From NCBI RefSeq assembly GCF_000276665.1, contig NW_004955460.1, forward strand, positions 2,640,600-2,704,599: 64,000 bases of DNA. Direction: 5' to 3'. The notes under the pieces are model-generated. The model ran no database searches. It saw only the letters and a list, made by a program, of their open reading frames with translations, and was not told the origin of the DNA. Origin of the DNA: Chinchilla lanigera (Eukaryota; Chordata; Mammalia; Rodentia; Chinchillidae). Position 1 is the stretch's first letter. Every line of letters starts with the position of its first letter. The translations under genes were made by a program, and so were the position numbers. This document shows positions 23,861-35,150 of the stretch, piece by piece.

Positions 23861-23939
23861 TAGCTATAATTGGTACAATTATTATTTACATAGAACTCCT
23901 TTTAAAATTTACATAAAAACATACTAAACATACTGTTTT

Positions 23940-24325
23940 TACCTTTACCTTTGTTTTATCAAATAAAACAGCTACGAGGCCTTTCTGTGTAAACAGATCG
24001 GCCTCATTCTTTTTAAGTAGCTATAGAGCATTTTATTATATAGATGTACATTTAAGAAATTCAACTAGCTTCCTATTGACTGCTACTTGGGTGTTTCAAA
24101 TATTTTTGATTATATAGAAACTGCTTGGAAATTCTTTTATGAATGTATCTACAGGGTAAATTTCTAACAGTGGGGTTGCATTGCCTAAGAATATGTTTTG
24201 TAAATCATAGTTTTTAATTTTTTGATGTTTGAAATTTTAATCTTTTTGGAATTTAAATGTGATAAACTGTAAAGTAGGTGCTCAGGCTTGTTTCTTTCAA
24301 CTTTGATGACCAGTTATGCCAATAC
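23940..24325 (-). mobile_element. Diverged LINE fragment (L1M type), antisense
   Basis: The series 'ctacttgggtgtttcaaata', 'gtaaatttctaacagtgggg' and 'ttgcattgcctaagaatatg' is the complement of a conserved stretch near the end of old L1 ORF2. Boundaries and subfamily uncertain; it may continue past the ID insertion. Confidence 0.6.
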
Positions 24326-24414
24326 TTTTTTTTTTTTTTTGGTGCCGGGAATCAAACTCAGGACTTTGTGCTTGCCAGGCAGGCACTGTACTGCTGAGCT
24401 ATATCCCTAGCCCC
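24326..24414 (-). mobile_element. ID SINE
   Basis: 15-base T-run, then 'ggtgccgggaatcaaactca', 'cttgccaggcaggcactgta' and 'gctatatccctagcccc', the complement of an ID. Flanks ATGCCAATAC (24316-24325) and ATGCAAACAT (24415-24424) look like a diverged target duplication. Confidence 0.92.
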
Positions 24415-24424
24415 ATGCAAACAT

Positions 24425-25069
24425 TATTGAATAAAATATATTTGCATACTGATTTGACAACCTATTTGCAATGTATTGAATCTTGGATTTTTAATTTTCA
24501 TTCCGTTTCAGTGATCTATATTGTTTTCTTACACCGTACTTTCATAAAATCTATCACATTTGCCAAGTGGTATGTACATTTAGAAATTTTACACAAATTC
24601 ATAGAAATGTGTGCTTTGGACAGATTGGATTAATGTTTAACTGTCCTATTTCTACATTCTCCTTGTTTGGCTATCATTTTTAATCATTTCATTATTTTAA
24701 TTTTATCAATCTACTAGTTGGAAATAGTATCATTGCTTTTTCATTTCACTGAATATTTAAATTCCAAATCAGAATTGAATATGTTTCTACATATATGTTT
24801 GCCCTTTATATATTAGTACTTAATCAAGTTGTACTTTTATGCTTCATATACACATATTTATGTACATGTTTTAAATATTTTCTCTTTCAAGTAAATTCTA
24901 CTCAATTTCTATTTTAAATTTTTTTAGGTTTTGGGTTTTAATTTTTTGTTTATACTTGTACTATATATTTGTAATATTTTTATTGTTTAATGTTTGCCTT
25001 GGTAGGGGTGTGATCTGGACATATTATGATTTTCTGTACTTCACTGCACATATATAATGAATTAGTTAA
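24425..25069. other. AT-rich stretch without a recognised feature
   Basis: Very AT-rich; may hold further decayed LINE sequence but I cannot place it. Confidence 0.4.
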
Positions 25070-25074
25070 TTTTA

Positions 25075-26094
25075 TGTCACTATAAAAAATGCTTGAGATA
25101 ATCAGCATATGAAAATGAAAGGTTTACTTGGGCTCATCAGTTTAAGGGTCTCAATTCACAATCAGTGACTGCCATTGTTTGAGGTGTGTGGCAGAACCTC
25201 ATGGCAAGAGTGTATGAGGGAGTTAAACTACTCATCTTATGACCCAGGAACAAAAGAAGGATGAAGAAGGAATTGAAGTCTATGGTCAATTAACTAATGG
25301 TCTACTTGTAACACCCAGCTGAACTGAATCAGTGTGGTTCTGCGTGTGGAGGGTCCACCTGAGAATCGTTGCCAACAGCATAAAAAGGGGAACATGGCGT
25401 AGTGTTGATTTTCCTGGAGAAGATTGTCATGCTGGATTTCCTGATATGAACAGAGCTGTTATCATCAGAGGAGCTCAGGTCCTCGCTATCACTGAGGAGG
25501 ACAGCAGTTCTCTTTAGGGGAGCTCTGGTCCTTAATTTGAGCATCACTTCCTGGCTCCAGTGCAGATCTCTCAGCCTAGTTGCACAGATTCTTCATCCAA
25601 CTGGCATACACTTTCTAGTATCCACCACTGACCTTTGGGTCTTCCCAGGGCATATCCTTGATACAGACTTGCATGAGACATTGTCATGGGCTCTAGGCCT
25701 CCAGCTGGATTTGTGCAGGACATTACCATGGGCTTTAGGTCTTCACCAAGACTCGTGCAGGCCACTTCCATGAGATCCAGGCCCTCAGCTGGATTATTTG
25801 AGTCTCTGGTATATGGACAGATCTCCAGCATGCTTCTGCATTTGAGTCTTTGGTGAATATTATAAAATAATCCTATAAATTATGTGTCCTATATTAAGTC
25901 TTTTCCCTTATAAACCCTGACTACAACAAGGCCCCATAATATTTTTGCAAAGAGCACCCCAAGGATTTAAAGACCATCTAATAGACCCCACCCATTAAAG
26001 TTTCCACCATCTCCTATCAGTGCAATGATGGATAAAAGCCTTTAGTATATGAGCCTTTGGGGAACACTTGATATCCTTGGAACAGCACATAACA
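25075..26094 (-). mobile_element. MaLR-type LTR with an expanded interior
   Basis: Read on the minus strand it opens TGTTATGTGCTGTTCC and has 'ccccaaaggctcatatacta', 'ggtggaaactttaatgggtg' and 'ggtctttaaatccttggggt', which are ORR1-like MaLR landmarks. On the plus strand it starts at TGTCAC and 'gaaaggtttacttgggctca'. At about 1 kb it is two to three times the usual length. The excess (about 25340-25860) contains a 42-bp tandem array. No clean 5-bp duplication seen. Confidence 0.65.
25666..25830. repeat. 42-bp minisatellite, about 3.5 copies
   Basis: Units start at 25666, 25708, 25750 and 25792, exactly 42 bases apart. Each opens GAYTYGTGCAGG-like and contains a 'catgggctytaggyct' core. The period is 14 codons, so a 78-codon plus-strand frame repeats (DLHETLSWALGLQL, DLCRTLPWALGLHQ). 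I consider that frame a by-product of the period. Confidence 0.85.
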
Positions 26095-26164
26095 AACTAA
26101 CTCCAAACATAGACATTTCCTCCACATTGTCTTCTAGATCTCTTGTAAATTTGTATATGTATAT

Positions 26165-26364
26165 GCTTTATAGTACTGGGGATTTAACTCAGAGCCTTCA
26201 CACTGAACTGCATGTTCAGCACTTTTAAAATTTCATTTTAATTTTTTACTTAATTTTTAATTTTGAAACTAAGTCACTAAATTGTCCAGGCCAGCCTGTG
26301 ATTCTCCTGTCTCAGCCTCCAAGAGTACTGGGATTACAAATGTGCACTACCACACACTCCGCCC
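26165..26364 (-). mobile_element. B1-dID SINE with target duplications
   Basis: 'tactggggatttaactcaga', 'ttcacactgaactgcatgtt', then 'aaactaagtcactaaattgt' and 'caagagtactgggattacaa'. TTTGTATATGTAT (from 26150) and TTTGTATATATAT (26365-26377) flank it. Confidence 0.92.
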
Positions 26365-26910
26365 TTTGTATATATATTTTCAAAGAACTGAAATTTAGTT
26401 TGGTATAAGACCTCATGGGTATGAACAAATATTTCATGTAAGTTTCAAATGTCTAGCTGATTCATAATATTATTTATTGACTATATTTTTAATAATGATT
26501 TGGAGTACTCCAATTATCAAAGACAGAAATCTGAACATTTACATCATTTACATCTTCTACTCCTACATCAAAATGTGTTATGATAGCTTTATGATATGGT
26601 TAATATGTGATTTGACTGGTACTACATTCTTCCTCTTTTCTTCTGAAAACTTTCGAGAATTGAATTTTCCCAAATGAAAGCTGTTGTCCTTTTCTAGTTT
26701 CCTAAGCTGAAAACATATATACAAGACTGTGAGTAGTTTAAGGAAGATTAATTGCATATTTTAGGTTTCAAAATTATTTATTTCAATGAATGGCTCCTGT
26801 AGCATAGTCAGAGTATGTCTTGGGTTCAAGGGCTCACATCTGTATCAGAGTGAAAGACAGACTCTCGTGCCCGAGGAACTGTATGTGACTTGGCCCTCAG
26901 CTTCTCTTTC
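26365..26910. other. Stretch without a recognised feature
   Basis: AT-rich, no sustained open frame of note, no nameable repeat. Confidence 0.4.
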
Positions 26911-29160
26911 TTTTCAATTTTTTTTTTTATTAGTGCTATTTGTCATACATATTGGCCACTTTCTTCATAGGGAGTTTGTACCTGTACATAATGTATCTTA
27001 ATTCTTTTTTCCCATTACCTTTCTCTCCTTTCAATCCTTCTTCCTCTCCCGATTGACAAAAGCTTTCTTTCCCTTTTTTTTCCTTCTACTCTCTTTATTC
27101 CCTTTCCATTCCTTCCTCTCCTCCACACCTCTCCTGTTGTCCCCTCCCCATTTGAACATGTTCTTCATATATCTCAGTGTCTATCCTCCATTATGCTCCT
27201 TATTTACCCTTTAGGTTTCACACTCAAGAGAAACAATGTAATATTTAAACGTGTATCTGATTTATTTCATGTACAGTTACGGTCCCATTCTGTGGATTGT
27301 ATCTTCACAGTGTTGGTGGTTTCTTTTGCTATGCAAAAACTGTTTAATTTGATGTGATACCAGTTACTGATTCTTTAAAATTTCCTGTGTGATTGGGGTT
27401 TTATTCATAAAGTCTGTACCTATGTCTTTAAGAGTTTTATCTATTCTATTTTCCAGCAGATTCAATGTTTCTGTTTTAATGTTTAGGTCTTTGGTCCATC
27501 TTGATTTTAGTTTAGTGCATGGTGAAAGATATGGGTCTAAATTCAATTTTTAAGATGTGGAAAGTCAGTTTATCCAGAACCATTTATTAATGAGGCTATA
27601 TATCTTCCAGTGAAGGTATTTGGCCCTTTTGTCAAAAATAAGGTAGCTGAATGTATTTGAAGTTACTTCAGCATTTTCTGTGCTGTTCCACTGATGCCAA
27701 GGTCTGATTTTTTTGCCAGTGCCATGCTGTTTTTTATCACAGTGGCTCCGTAATATAATTTCAAATCAGGGATTTTGATGCCCCTTGCTTTGCCCTTGTT
27801 GCCCAGAATTACTCTTCTGGTTCTATATGAATTTTAGGATTGTGTTTTCTAGTTCTGTGAGGTACGCTATTGATATTTTGATTGGGATTCCATTAAACCT
27901 ATGTAATAGCATTGGAAGTATGGCCATTTTGACCATTTTCACTATATTAGTTCTGCCTATCTAAGAACAAGAGATTATCTTTTCATTTTCTGATATCCTC
28001 TTCAGTCTCCTTTTTCAGAATACTGGAGTTTTCAGTGTATATCTCTTTCACTTACTTTGTTAGATTGATTCTTAAGTATTTCATTTTTTGATGTGATTGT
28101 GAAAGGTTTTTCCCTAATTTCTCTCTCTCAGTGTTTGTTATTTATGTACAGTAATGCTTTTGACTTTGAAGAGTTGACTTTATATCCTGATATGCTGCAG
28201 AATTTTTCTATTTTGTCTAGGAGCCTTTTGATGGAAGTTTCAGGGTATTTTATGTACAGTATCATGTCATCAGCAAATAGTGATAATTTAACTTTTTCCT
28301 TTCCTATTATACTCTTTTTAATTCTTTCTGCTAATTGCTCTGGCTAGTGTTTTCAGATCTATATTGAACAGGAGGGGTGATAGTGGACATCCTTGTCTTG
28401 TTCCTGATTTTAGAGTGAGAGCTTTCAGTTTTTGACCATTTAGTATGAATTGGAACAATATGTCTCTTCTTTGGCTAGATCTTTGTCTGGTAATTGTGCA
28501 AGAGTAATGCTTGCATCCAGAAATGACTTTGGGAATATTGCTTTGCTATCAAATTCACTGAAGCACTTGAGGAGTAATGGCATTAGATTTTGTTTAAGAT
28601 TCCTGTACAGTTCAAGAATGAATTCAGCAGGACCTGGGTTTTTCTTTGTTGGCATTTTAAAGTTACTTCTTCAATTTCATTGATGGGTATTGGGTTATTT
28701 AGAATTTTTATATCCTCTTGATTCAGCTATTGTAGTTCATATGTATCTAGGAATGTTTTTCTTCTGAGTTTTACGTTTTATGAGGTTCTCCAAGTAGGTA
28801 TTGATGATCTTCTGCATTTCTACAGGATCTGCTGTGATTTCACCTTTTTCAATACCAAGTGCATGGATCTGAGCCTTATCATTCCTATTTTTGATAAGAT
28901 TGGCTAAGAGTTCTTCTGTTTAATCTTTCAAAGAAACAACTCTTTGATTCATTAATTTTTTGCATTGTTTTCTTAGTCTCAAATGTGTTAATTTTTGCTC
29001 TGATCTTTACAATTTCCTCACTCATACACGCTTTTGGTTTAACTTGCTCTATTTTTCTAGAAGATGGAGGTTCAACATTAGGTTATTTATTTGAACTCAT
29101 TCTGTTTTTCTGATGTAAGAATTCACCATTATAAATTTCTCTCAGAAAGCTGCATTTGTT

Positions 29161-29195
29161 GCATCCCAGAAGTTCTTGCATCCCAGAAGTTCTGG
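29161..29195. repeat. 17-bp tandem duplication in L1 ORF2
   Basis: 'gcatcccagaagttctt' at 29161-29177 is repeated from 29178. The unit is not a multiple of three, so it also shifts the frame. Confidence 0.85.
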
Positions 29196-29688
29196 TATTT
29201 CATATTAGCATTATCATTCAATAGTAAGAACTTTCTAATTTATTATTTAATGTCATCTATGATCCATTAGTTGTTCAGGATAATGCTTTTTAATTTTAGT
29301 GTATTTATATAGTTTTTGTGGTTTCTTTTGTCATTGATTTCCAATATCATTACACTATGACCTGATAAAGTATGTGGGGTAATTTCAATTCCTTTGCATT
29401 TACTTAGGCATGTTCTATAAACTAGTGTGTTTATTTTGAAGAAAGTTCCATGTGTTTCTGAGAAGAATGTGTATTCCATTGTTGTTGGGTAGAACACTCT
29501 AGCTATCTACTAACTCCATTTGTACCAAGTTTTGGTTCAGCTCTGATATTTCTTTGCTGACTTTTTTGTCTAGGTGGTTTATCTATTTGTGACAGTGGGG
29601 AATCGAAGTCCCTCATTACAACTGTATTAGTGCTTGTCTGAATTTTAATATCCATTAGTGTTTGTTTTATATAGTTGGGCATACCAGT

Positions 29689-29689
<1 letters not shown>

Positions 29690-29755
<66 letters not shown>
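29690..29755. repeat. Compound (TA)n(TG)n microsatellite inside L1 ORF2
   Basis: About 18 TA units then about 12 TG units. It sits where the endonuclease segment after 'EENIIFT' should read an NIYAPN-like motif, so it replaced coding sequence. Confidence 0.95.
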
Positions 29756-30364
29756 AATATTATATTTTCCTCTTGGATTACTCCTTTAAGAAGTATGTGG
29801 TGACCTTCTTTGTTTTTTTTTCTGACCAATCTTGTCTTGAAATATACTTCGTCTGCAAACAAAATAGCTACCCTTGGTTTTTTCCAGGTTCCCATCACCT
29901 GGAGTATCGTTTTCCATCCTTTGACTTTCAATCTATGAGTTTATTTTGAGTTAAATGTGTTTCCTCTATGCAACATATTGTTGGGTCTTGCTTCTTGATC
30001 CATTCTTCCCATCTATTTCTTTTGATTGGTGAATTGAAACCATTAACAATGATGTTATAATGGATATTTATTGATTTATCCTTGTCATATTGTTTTCCTG
30101 TTCTTGGTTTCCTTTTCTTTCCCTTCCCTTTAATTGCTTGCCTTACCTGGTAGATTAAATCTATTGGGATTCTTTGAACTGTTGTCTTCATTGTCTTTTT
30201 TAGAATATCCTTCAGGATATTTTGGAGTGCTGGTATGGTAGTCATGAATTTTTTAGGTGTTATTTGCCATAGAAGTATCTTATTTCTCCATCAATTTTGA
30301 AAGATAATTTTTCAGGATATATCAATCTGGGTTGGAGTTTGTTTTGGAAGAGCTTTGAAGTGCT

Positions 30365-31200
30365 TCACCCAAAACTCTCCTTGACTAAAGGGTTTACATT
30401 GAGAATTTTGCTGTGATTCTGATAGATGATTTGTTCTTTTTCTCTAACAGGTTTTAGTATTCTGTACTTGTGTTTAATTTCTGGAATCTTGACTATTATA
30501 TGCCTTGGTGTACTTTTTCTCTGGTCATGATTATTTGGGTTTTTATATTCCTCACTTATCTGTATCTCAATTTCCTTTTCTGTGCTTGAAAAGTTTTCTG
30601 CTATTACTTCTGTGAACAGGTTTTTAATGCCTTTTGTGCTATCTTCCAATTTTTCAGTGGTACCAATTAATCTTACATTCGTCTTCTTTGCATCATATAG
30701 CAACTACTGAATTACTTTTTTTGTGGTTCATTGCTATTTCTAAGAGGTCTTTCATTTATTGATCACCAACCACAGCTCTATCTTCTAGATCTGATATTCT
30801 TTCTTTACATTTGTTGACTGCTGTGTACACTTTCAGTAGAATATTTAATCTCCTGACTTTCTACATGAGTCTGTTATATGGAATTTAGTTCTTTTCTATG
30901 TTGGGCATTTATGATTTCCATGTCTTTACTGAGGTTCTCTATTTTTGTTCATCTCTACTCTAGATTCACTAATTATTTCCTTCATTATGGGCATGATCTC
31001 TTCAATTATCTCTGTTTTGCTTTTGTTAAAAGACTTATTGATCTGTCTTATTACTTCTGTTGCCATAATTTTATAAAATTCAGCTGGAAGGTTTTTTATT
31101 TTTTCCACCTCAGTACCCCTTTGATTTGCCTTGAGCAAATAAGGAATTATAGGTTCATCTTACTTTTGTGTTTTCTCTTTTTCTATTTTTTGTGTGTTTG
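30365..31200 (-). pseudogene. L1 ORF1 remnant (RNA-binding trimeric protein)
   Basis: ORF1p coats L1 RNA as a trimer in cytoplasmic particles. A charged, heptad-like segment (about 31138-30926: 'EVIRQINKSFNKSKTEII' side) fits the coiled coil. Next comes an RRM-like start 'TNVRLIGTTEKLEDSTKG' (from about 30685) and a C-terminal-domain-like 'PRHIIVKIPEIKHKYRIL' (about 30510). Stops separate the coiled coil from the RRM part. It lies just upstream of ORF2 on the same strand, as in all L1s. Confidence 0.85.
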
Positions 31201-32559
31201 TTTTCTGTGTTGAGGCTTGTAAGATGCTTATGTTAGGTAGCTTTATTACTAGTATCAAGAACTACTTAGGAAATGACTACTTTTCAGAGATGTCTTCTAG
31301 ACATAGCTGGCTTTTGGCTTTTGAGTCTGTCCCAAGATCCTGCCTCTTTAATTTACTAGAAATGAAAGGTACTGCCTGTTTGACCTAGCACCCAGTTTTT
31401 TGGTACTAGATTATAGTACTGTCTAATACCAGCAGACATTGAGGTTTTAGCATACAAGGAAGATCAATTGATCACAACAACTATTCCACCATGGCTAAAG
31501 TAGTATAAGTAATGACAATATGATCAAGTACAGACTATAAAATGACAAACTGTAATAACTAATGATTTTCCATCTTTAATCACAGATACGAGATTTTATA
31601 GTTATATAACAAAATCTAAGACAAATCAGAAAATTATATAAATAAATATCCATTCAATAGAGCAATTTTACCCTAAGAGGAGAAAATTTAAAATGGATAA
31701 GAGGAAAAAAAAGAGAAAGAAAAGAAAGCAGACTAGGGTGGCTGCTGGATAATCCCAGGTAAACATGCATTAGGATTGGGGCAGGGTGTCAATTCTGGAT
31801 TCTGGTACTTTCAAATTTACAGAAATTCAGGGGAGTCCTTATGCCTAGTCATAGGGTTAAGGCCTTAATTTTTCAGCCTACAATACTGTGGATGTTTCTT
31901 ACTGCCCTGACCCTGGACACCTCCCACAGTTGTCCCTCACCCAGCCATTGTGGGATTACAACACAGGGAGCCCTGAGATGAAGCCAACCCACAGCTGTTC
32001 CAAGTCTCAGGCTCTGTTGACCCCTCCCTAAAATGGCATTTGGTCAAGCCCTGTCTCCAGGAGACATGGTAATCATTTAGACTGGAGTCATTCACCAACT
32101 GTTGCAGCATGCAGTATCCACTGCTCCAGTCCACTGGTGTGTTTCTCCCTGGAGGCCTCTGGAGTGATGTGCCCTCACTGTGTCTCTGTAGATTTAATCC
32201 ACCTCTCTCACACCACCAACCATGTGTTGTAGAGAAAGTATATGTTTCCCCCTCCTTTTTCTGCTTTGAGATCTGTCTTTTCACTTTCTCTGTGGGCTAC
32301 AATTTTACCTTCAGGTCCTTCCTGGGTCTTGGGGATCCACTTTCCACCTTCTTTTCTTCCCCAAATTGTTATTTTTCACTGTCTAGATTCCAAAGCTTGA
32401 AGTTGATTTTTTGCTGTTTGCCACTCTACCATTTTTCCAGAAATCTCTCACATTGTATGTTAAACCTTCTCCTATTTTTTTTTCTCTCTTACTCCACACC
32501 AATTTCTTGCACTGTCTGGTCTTTCTTAAACCCGTGAATCCTCTCTCTGTTTAAAGAAC

Positions 32560-32880
32560 TTACATTTGCCATGATTATAATTCTTTCCCCTATGATAACC
32601 ACATAGCCCACACCATCACTTTTTTTGGTTAAAACTTTAAATGTCATCTATCATTGAGGTCTTCACTAACTGACTTCCTGGCCTTTCTGTTTACAGTGCT
32701 GTTTAGTACTCTATCTCCCTAATAATTTCTAAGTATTTCTAATTTGCAAATTATTCTATAATTGTTTTGTTTAGATCTTGTGTTCATTTCCTTGGCTTTG
32801 AAATTATATTGTATTGTGTTAATGTTACTGTTATTCACATCTTTCTTTTTAAAATTTTTTGTTCTTTTTAAATTGTAGAA
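32560..32880 (+). mobile_element. Possible L2-type 3' fragment
   Basis: 'aaactttaaatgtcatctat', 'gaggtcttcactaactgact' and 'cagtgctgtttagtactcta' resemble the sense L2 3' end in order. Strongly diverged. Confidence 0.4.
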
Positions 32881-32889
32881 AGAAAAACA

Positions 32890-33150
32890 CTATGTCAAGG
32901 CATTTCTTCCATTTCCTGGATCATACTGTGCAACAGAAAGCATCTTCTTCAATACATACCGAAGCGGGAATGTTGTCATGAACGGAGCCACATTCATGAC
33001 AGTCAGAAGTTTGCAACTCTTCCCAAATTTACATTCAGCACTGTCACTTTGATAAGCTGAAATCCATTGTGATGGAAGATTTACACCATGGTAATTAGCA
33101 GATGATACACATAGCTTTAATTTCTGCAGAGGATCTGTTGTGTCAAGCAT
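32890..33150 (-). other. Unassigned reading frame, possible retrocopy fragment
   Basis: An 86-codon frame ends at a TAG beside an A-rich stretch (T-rich on plus, about 32840-32880), which would suit a processed retrocopy. The composition is protein-like (balanced, includes SANYHGVNLPSQW and CKFGKSCKLL). Just upstream of its ATG the frame continues (MKLVMN) behind a single TAG, which suggests a decayed longer frame. I do not recognise the family and assign no function. Confidence 0.2.
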
Positions 33151-34984
33151 TTTCTAGTTCATTACTAGTTTCATAATACAGATATAGAGACCATATAACT
33201 AATTACTACAATATATCTTTTGGAGTCTATGAAGCTTACTAGATCTTTATTCTGATAAATTCTCCTGGATATTCTTGTCAACCTTCTCTGCCTTACTCCT
33301 TAGGGGTTCAATATGACATCATGAAGAATTATGTTTTCTTCAACATTTTCTGTTTTACTAAAGAGTTTGGGGGGAATACAAGCAGGCAGCACTTTGCCAT
33401 CTCCATACATAGTTGTGCTTAGAAGTCTTGATCTGTTTTTGGCCCTCACTGATGGATTCAGAGGGTGTGCTGGAGTTCACTTCACCTTATTCAAGGTGCT
33501 TGGGTAATCTTGAGGAATAGAAACTGCTTCTCCCCACCTTCATTCAGAATGGCTTCTCAGAACCATGTAGCATCTGTTTAGCATCTATTAAGCATCTCTC
33601 CTCATTCACTCCTGGCAAGTGTGGAGAAAGGATAAGTAAACTCAAGGTAGTAATCATTATTTATAGTTCAAAAGTAGAAGAAGAGGTTCACAATTGAGCT
33701 GCTCCATTGCCCATTCCATCTCCTTCCCCTAGAACTCATTCATTCCTCAGGCTTTTTAAAAATTTTCTGTTTTCTTCCATTTATTAATTGTCTACTTATT
33801 ACTGGAGATTATAGCTCAAGGTGGTTCTAAATCTCTGAGTTGGAGTCTTGCCCATTTTTATTTGTTTTGTTTGTTTTTTATATTTATTTGTTTGGACATC
33901 AGGTGAGGCACTGTGGTATAAAAGGGGGATTTTTAATTTCTAGAGTTTTCAGTTGTTGTCCCTATTCTCTGCCTAATAACCTATGCACCTCCTTTTGTGC
34001 AAGACTCCTACAGGGTGTTAATGAAATTTTACACTGGAGTTTTTCACTTCTTTCCCCAAGAATGACATTAAGAGCCACAGTACAGTCACACTAATTCAAG
34101 AAATTCATCTTTCTTTTGCCTTCTACATTCCTCACTTTGAGAGTTTGTGATCTTAAGCATGTACCTCTTATTCTACAGCATAGTGTGTGTGTTTGTGTGT
34201 CTCTGATGATATTTTCTAGTTCATTTTATTAGACTGTAGGAAAGAGATATGACATTATCCTTGGGATCTCTGTATTTCTGGAAACTACCTTCTTTTAGCA
34301 CAATGTTTTGAAGACAATTATCAAAGAAAAGTGAAACCATACATGCATAATCATTTATATACACATACACTGTACATGAAATGTTACTGGATTTATAATA
34401 TAAAATTGGATGAATATTTTTCTTACCATTCCATGCTGACTCAAACAGAGCTAATTCAAATGAAAGAAGGAACATAAATTTGGATTAAAGGCCTTCTGAC
34501 TGATCTAATTTCATAAAAACCATAAAGGGGCTGCAAAACCAGTTTGGACTGGAATTTTTCTAAGACTAATGAAATAGTCCATTAACTCTATATATTAGGA
34601 ATTCCATTTAATTATTTTAGACACCATGAAAAGCTATTGATATGGTACCTCTGAACTTACCTTGAAGTACACATATCCAGGTCAAATGAGTTTACATGTG
34701 AAGGACACAATTACATAATTACAGGATACATTTAATTACTTGCAATGATTCTGTCTCTTCTAATTCTCTTCATCAAGTTTTAAAATTCTGTTAAAACATT
34801 GAAAACTTTAAGGAGCTACTTCTTGTCCCTTTCAAGACAGAAAGACCTGTGAACATTGATCTAAAAAACCTTTGTACTAGGAAAAGCAAACCTGTGTACA
34901 TTTCCTTGATTCTTGTCTTCATACTGGCAGAGGGATTTGAAATTAACCCAACAACAGTGATAATTTGATCAACTTTTGTTCAGC
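33151..34984. other. Stretch without a recognised gene or repeat
   Basis: Single-copy-like AT-rich sequence. Frames of 84 codons at 33840-34094 (plus) and 34221-34475 (minus) show no domain. Confidence 0.45.
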
Positions 34985-35150
34985 CTTACTTTGGGCTCTT
35001 CATACATCTTGTCTCATTTTAGTCATCAAGATAACTTTGAGGTGTAAGTATTATGATCTCCACTTGACAGGTATGGAAATGAGGCTGAGAGAGGTGGTAA
35101 AACTATCTGCACTGGGAGATCAGACTCTTAAACTATACGTCCCTAAACTC
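34985..35150 (-). mobile_element. MIR SINE fragment
   Basis: 'catcttgtctcattttagtc', 'gataactttgaggtgtaagt' and 'ggaaatgaggctgagagagg' follow the antisense MIR core. Confidence 0.75.

Larger units (their letters stand above)
27285..30075 (-). pseudogene. L1 ORF2 remnant (endonuclease-reverse transcriptase)
   Basis: In ORF2 the endonuclease nicks target DNA and the reverse transcriptase copies L1 RNA in the nucleus. Visible in order on the minus strand: endonuclease start with 'NGFNSPIKR' and 'WIKKQDPTICCIEETH' (about 30050-29930), 'SQIDKPPRQKSQQRNI' (about 29590-29540), 'TMEYTFFSETHGTFFKI' (29490-29430), reverse transcriptase 'PGPAEFILELY' and '[13 protein letters not shown]' (28640-28470). 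The catalytic FADD codons survive at 28266-28277. The domain is broken by frameshifts and a TA/TG array at 29692-29755, and is about 1 kb shorter than a full ORF2. Confidence 0.92.
26918..32340 (-). mobile_element. Near full-length antisense L1 with internal losses
   Basis: The A-tail appears as a T-run at 26918-26928, next to the complement of the 3' end motif 'tatttgtcatacatat'. A pyrimidine-rich 3'UTR complement follows to about 27240, then ORF2, ORF1 and a 5'UTR-like GC-richer part (31940-32340). ORF2 enters abruptly at about 27285, so several hundred bases of its 3' part are missing. ORF1 and ORF2 are described separately. Many stops and frameshifts make it non-functional. The 5' limit is approximate. 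Confidence 0.88.

Noticed and set aside
29662..29949. 95-codon plus frame over the TA/TG array
   Set aside because: It is antisense to L1 ORF2 and made long by the microsatellite.
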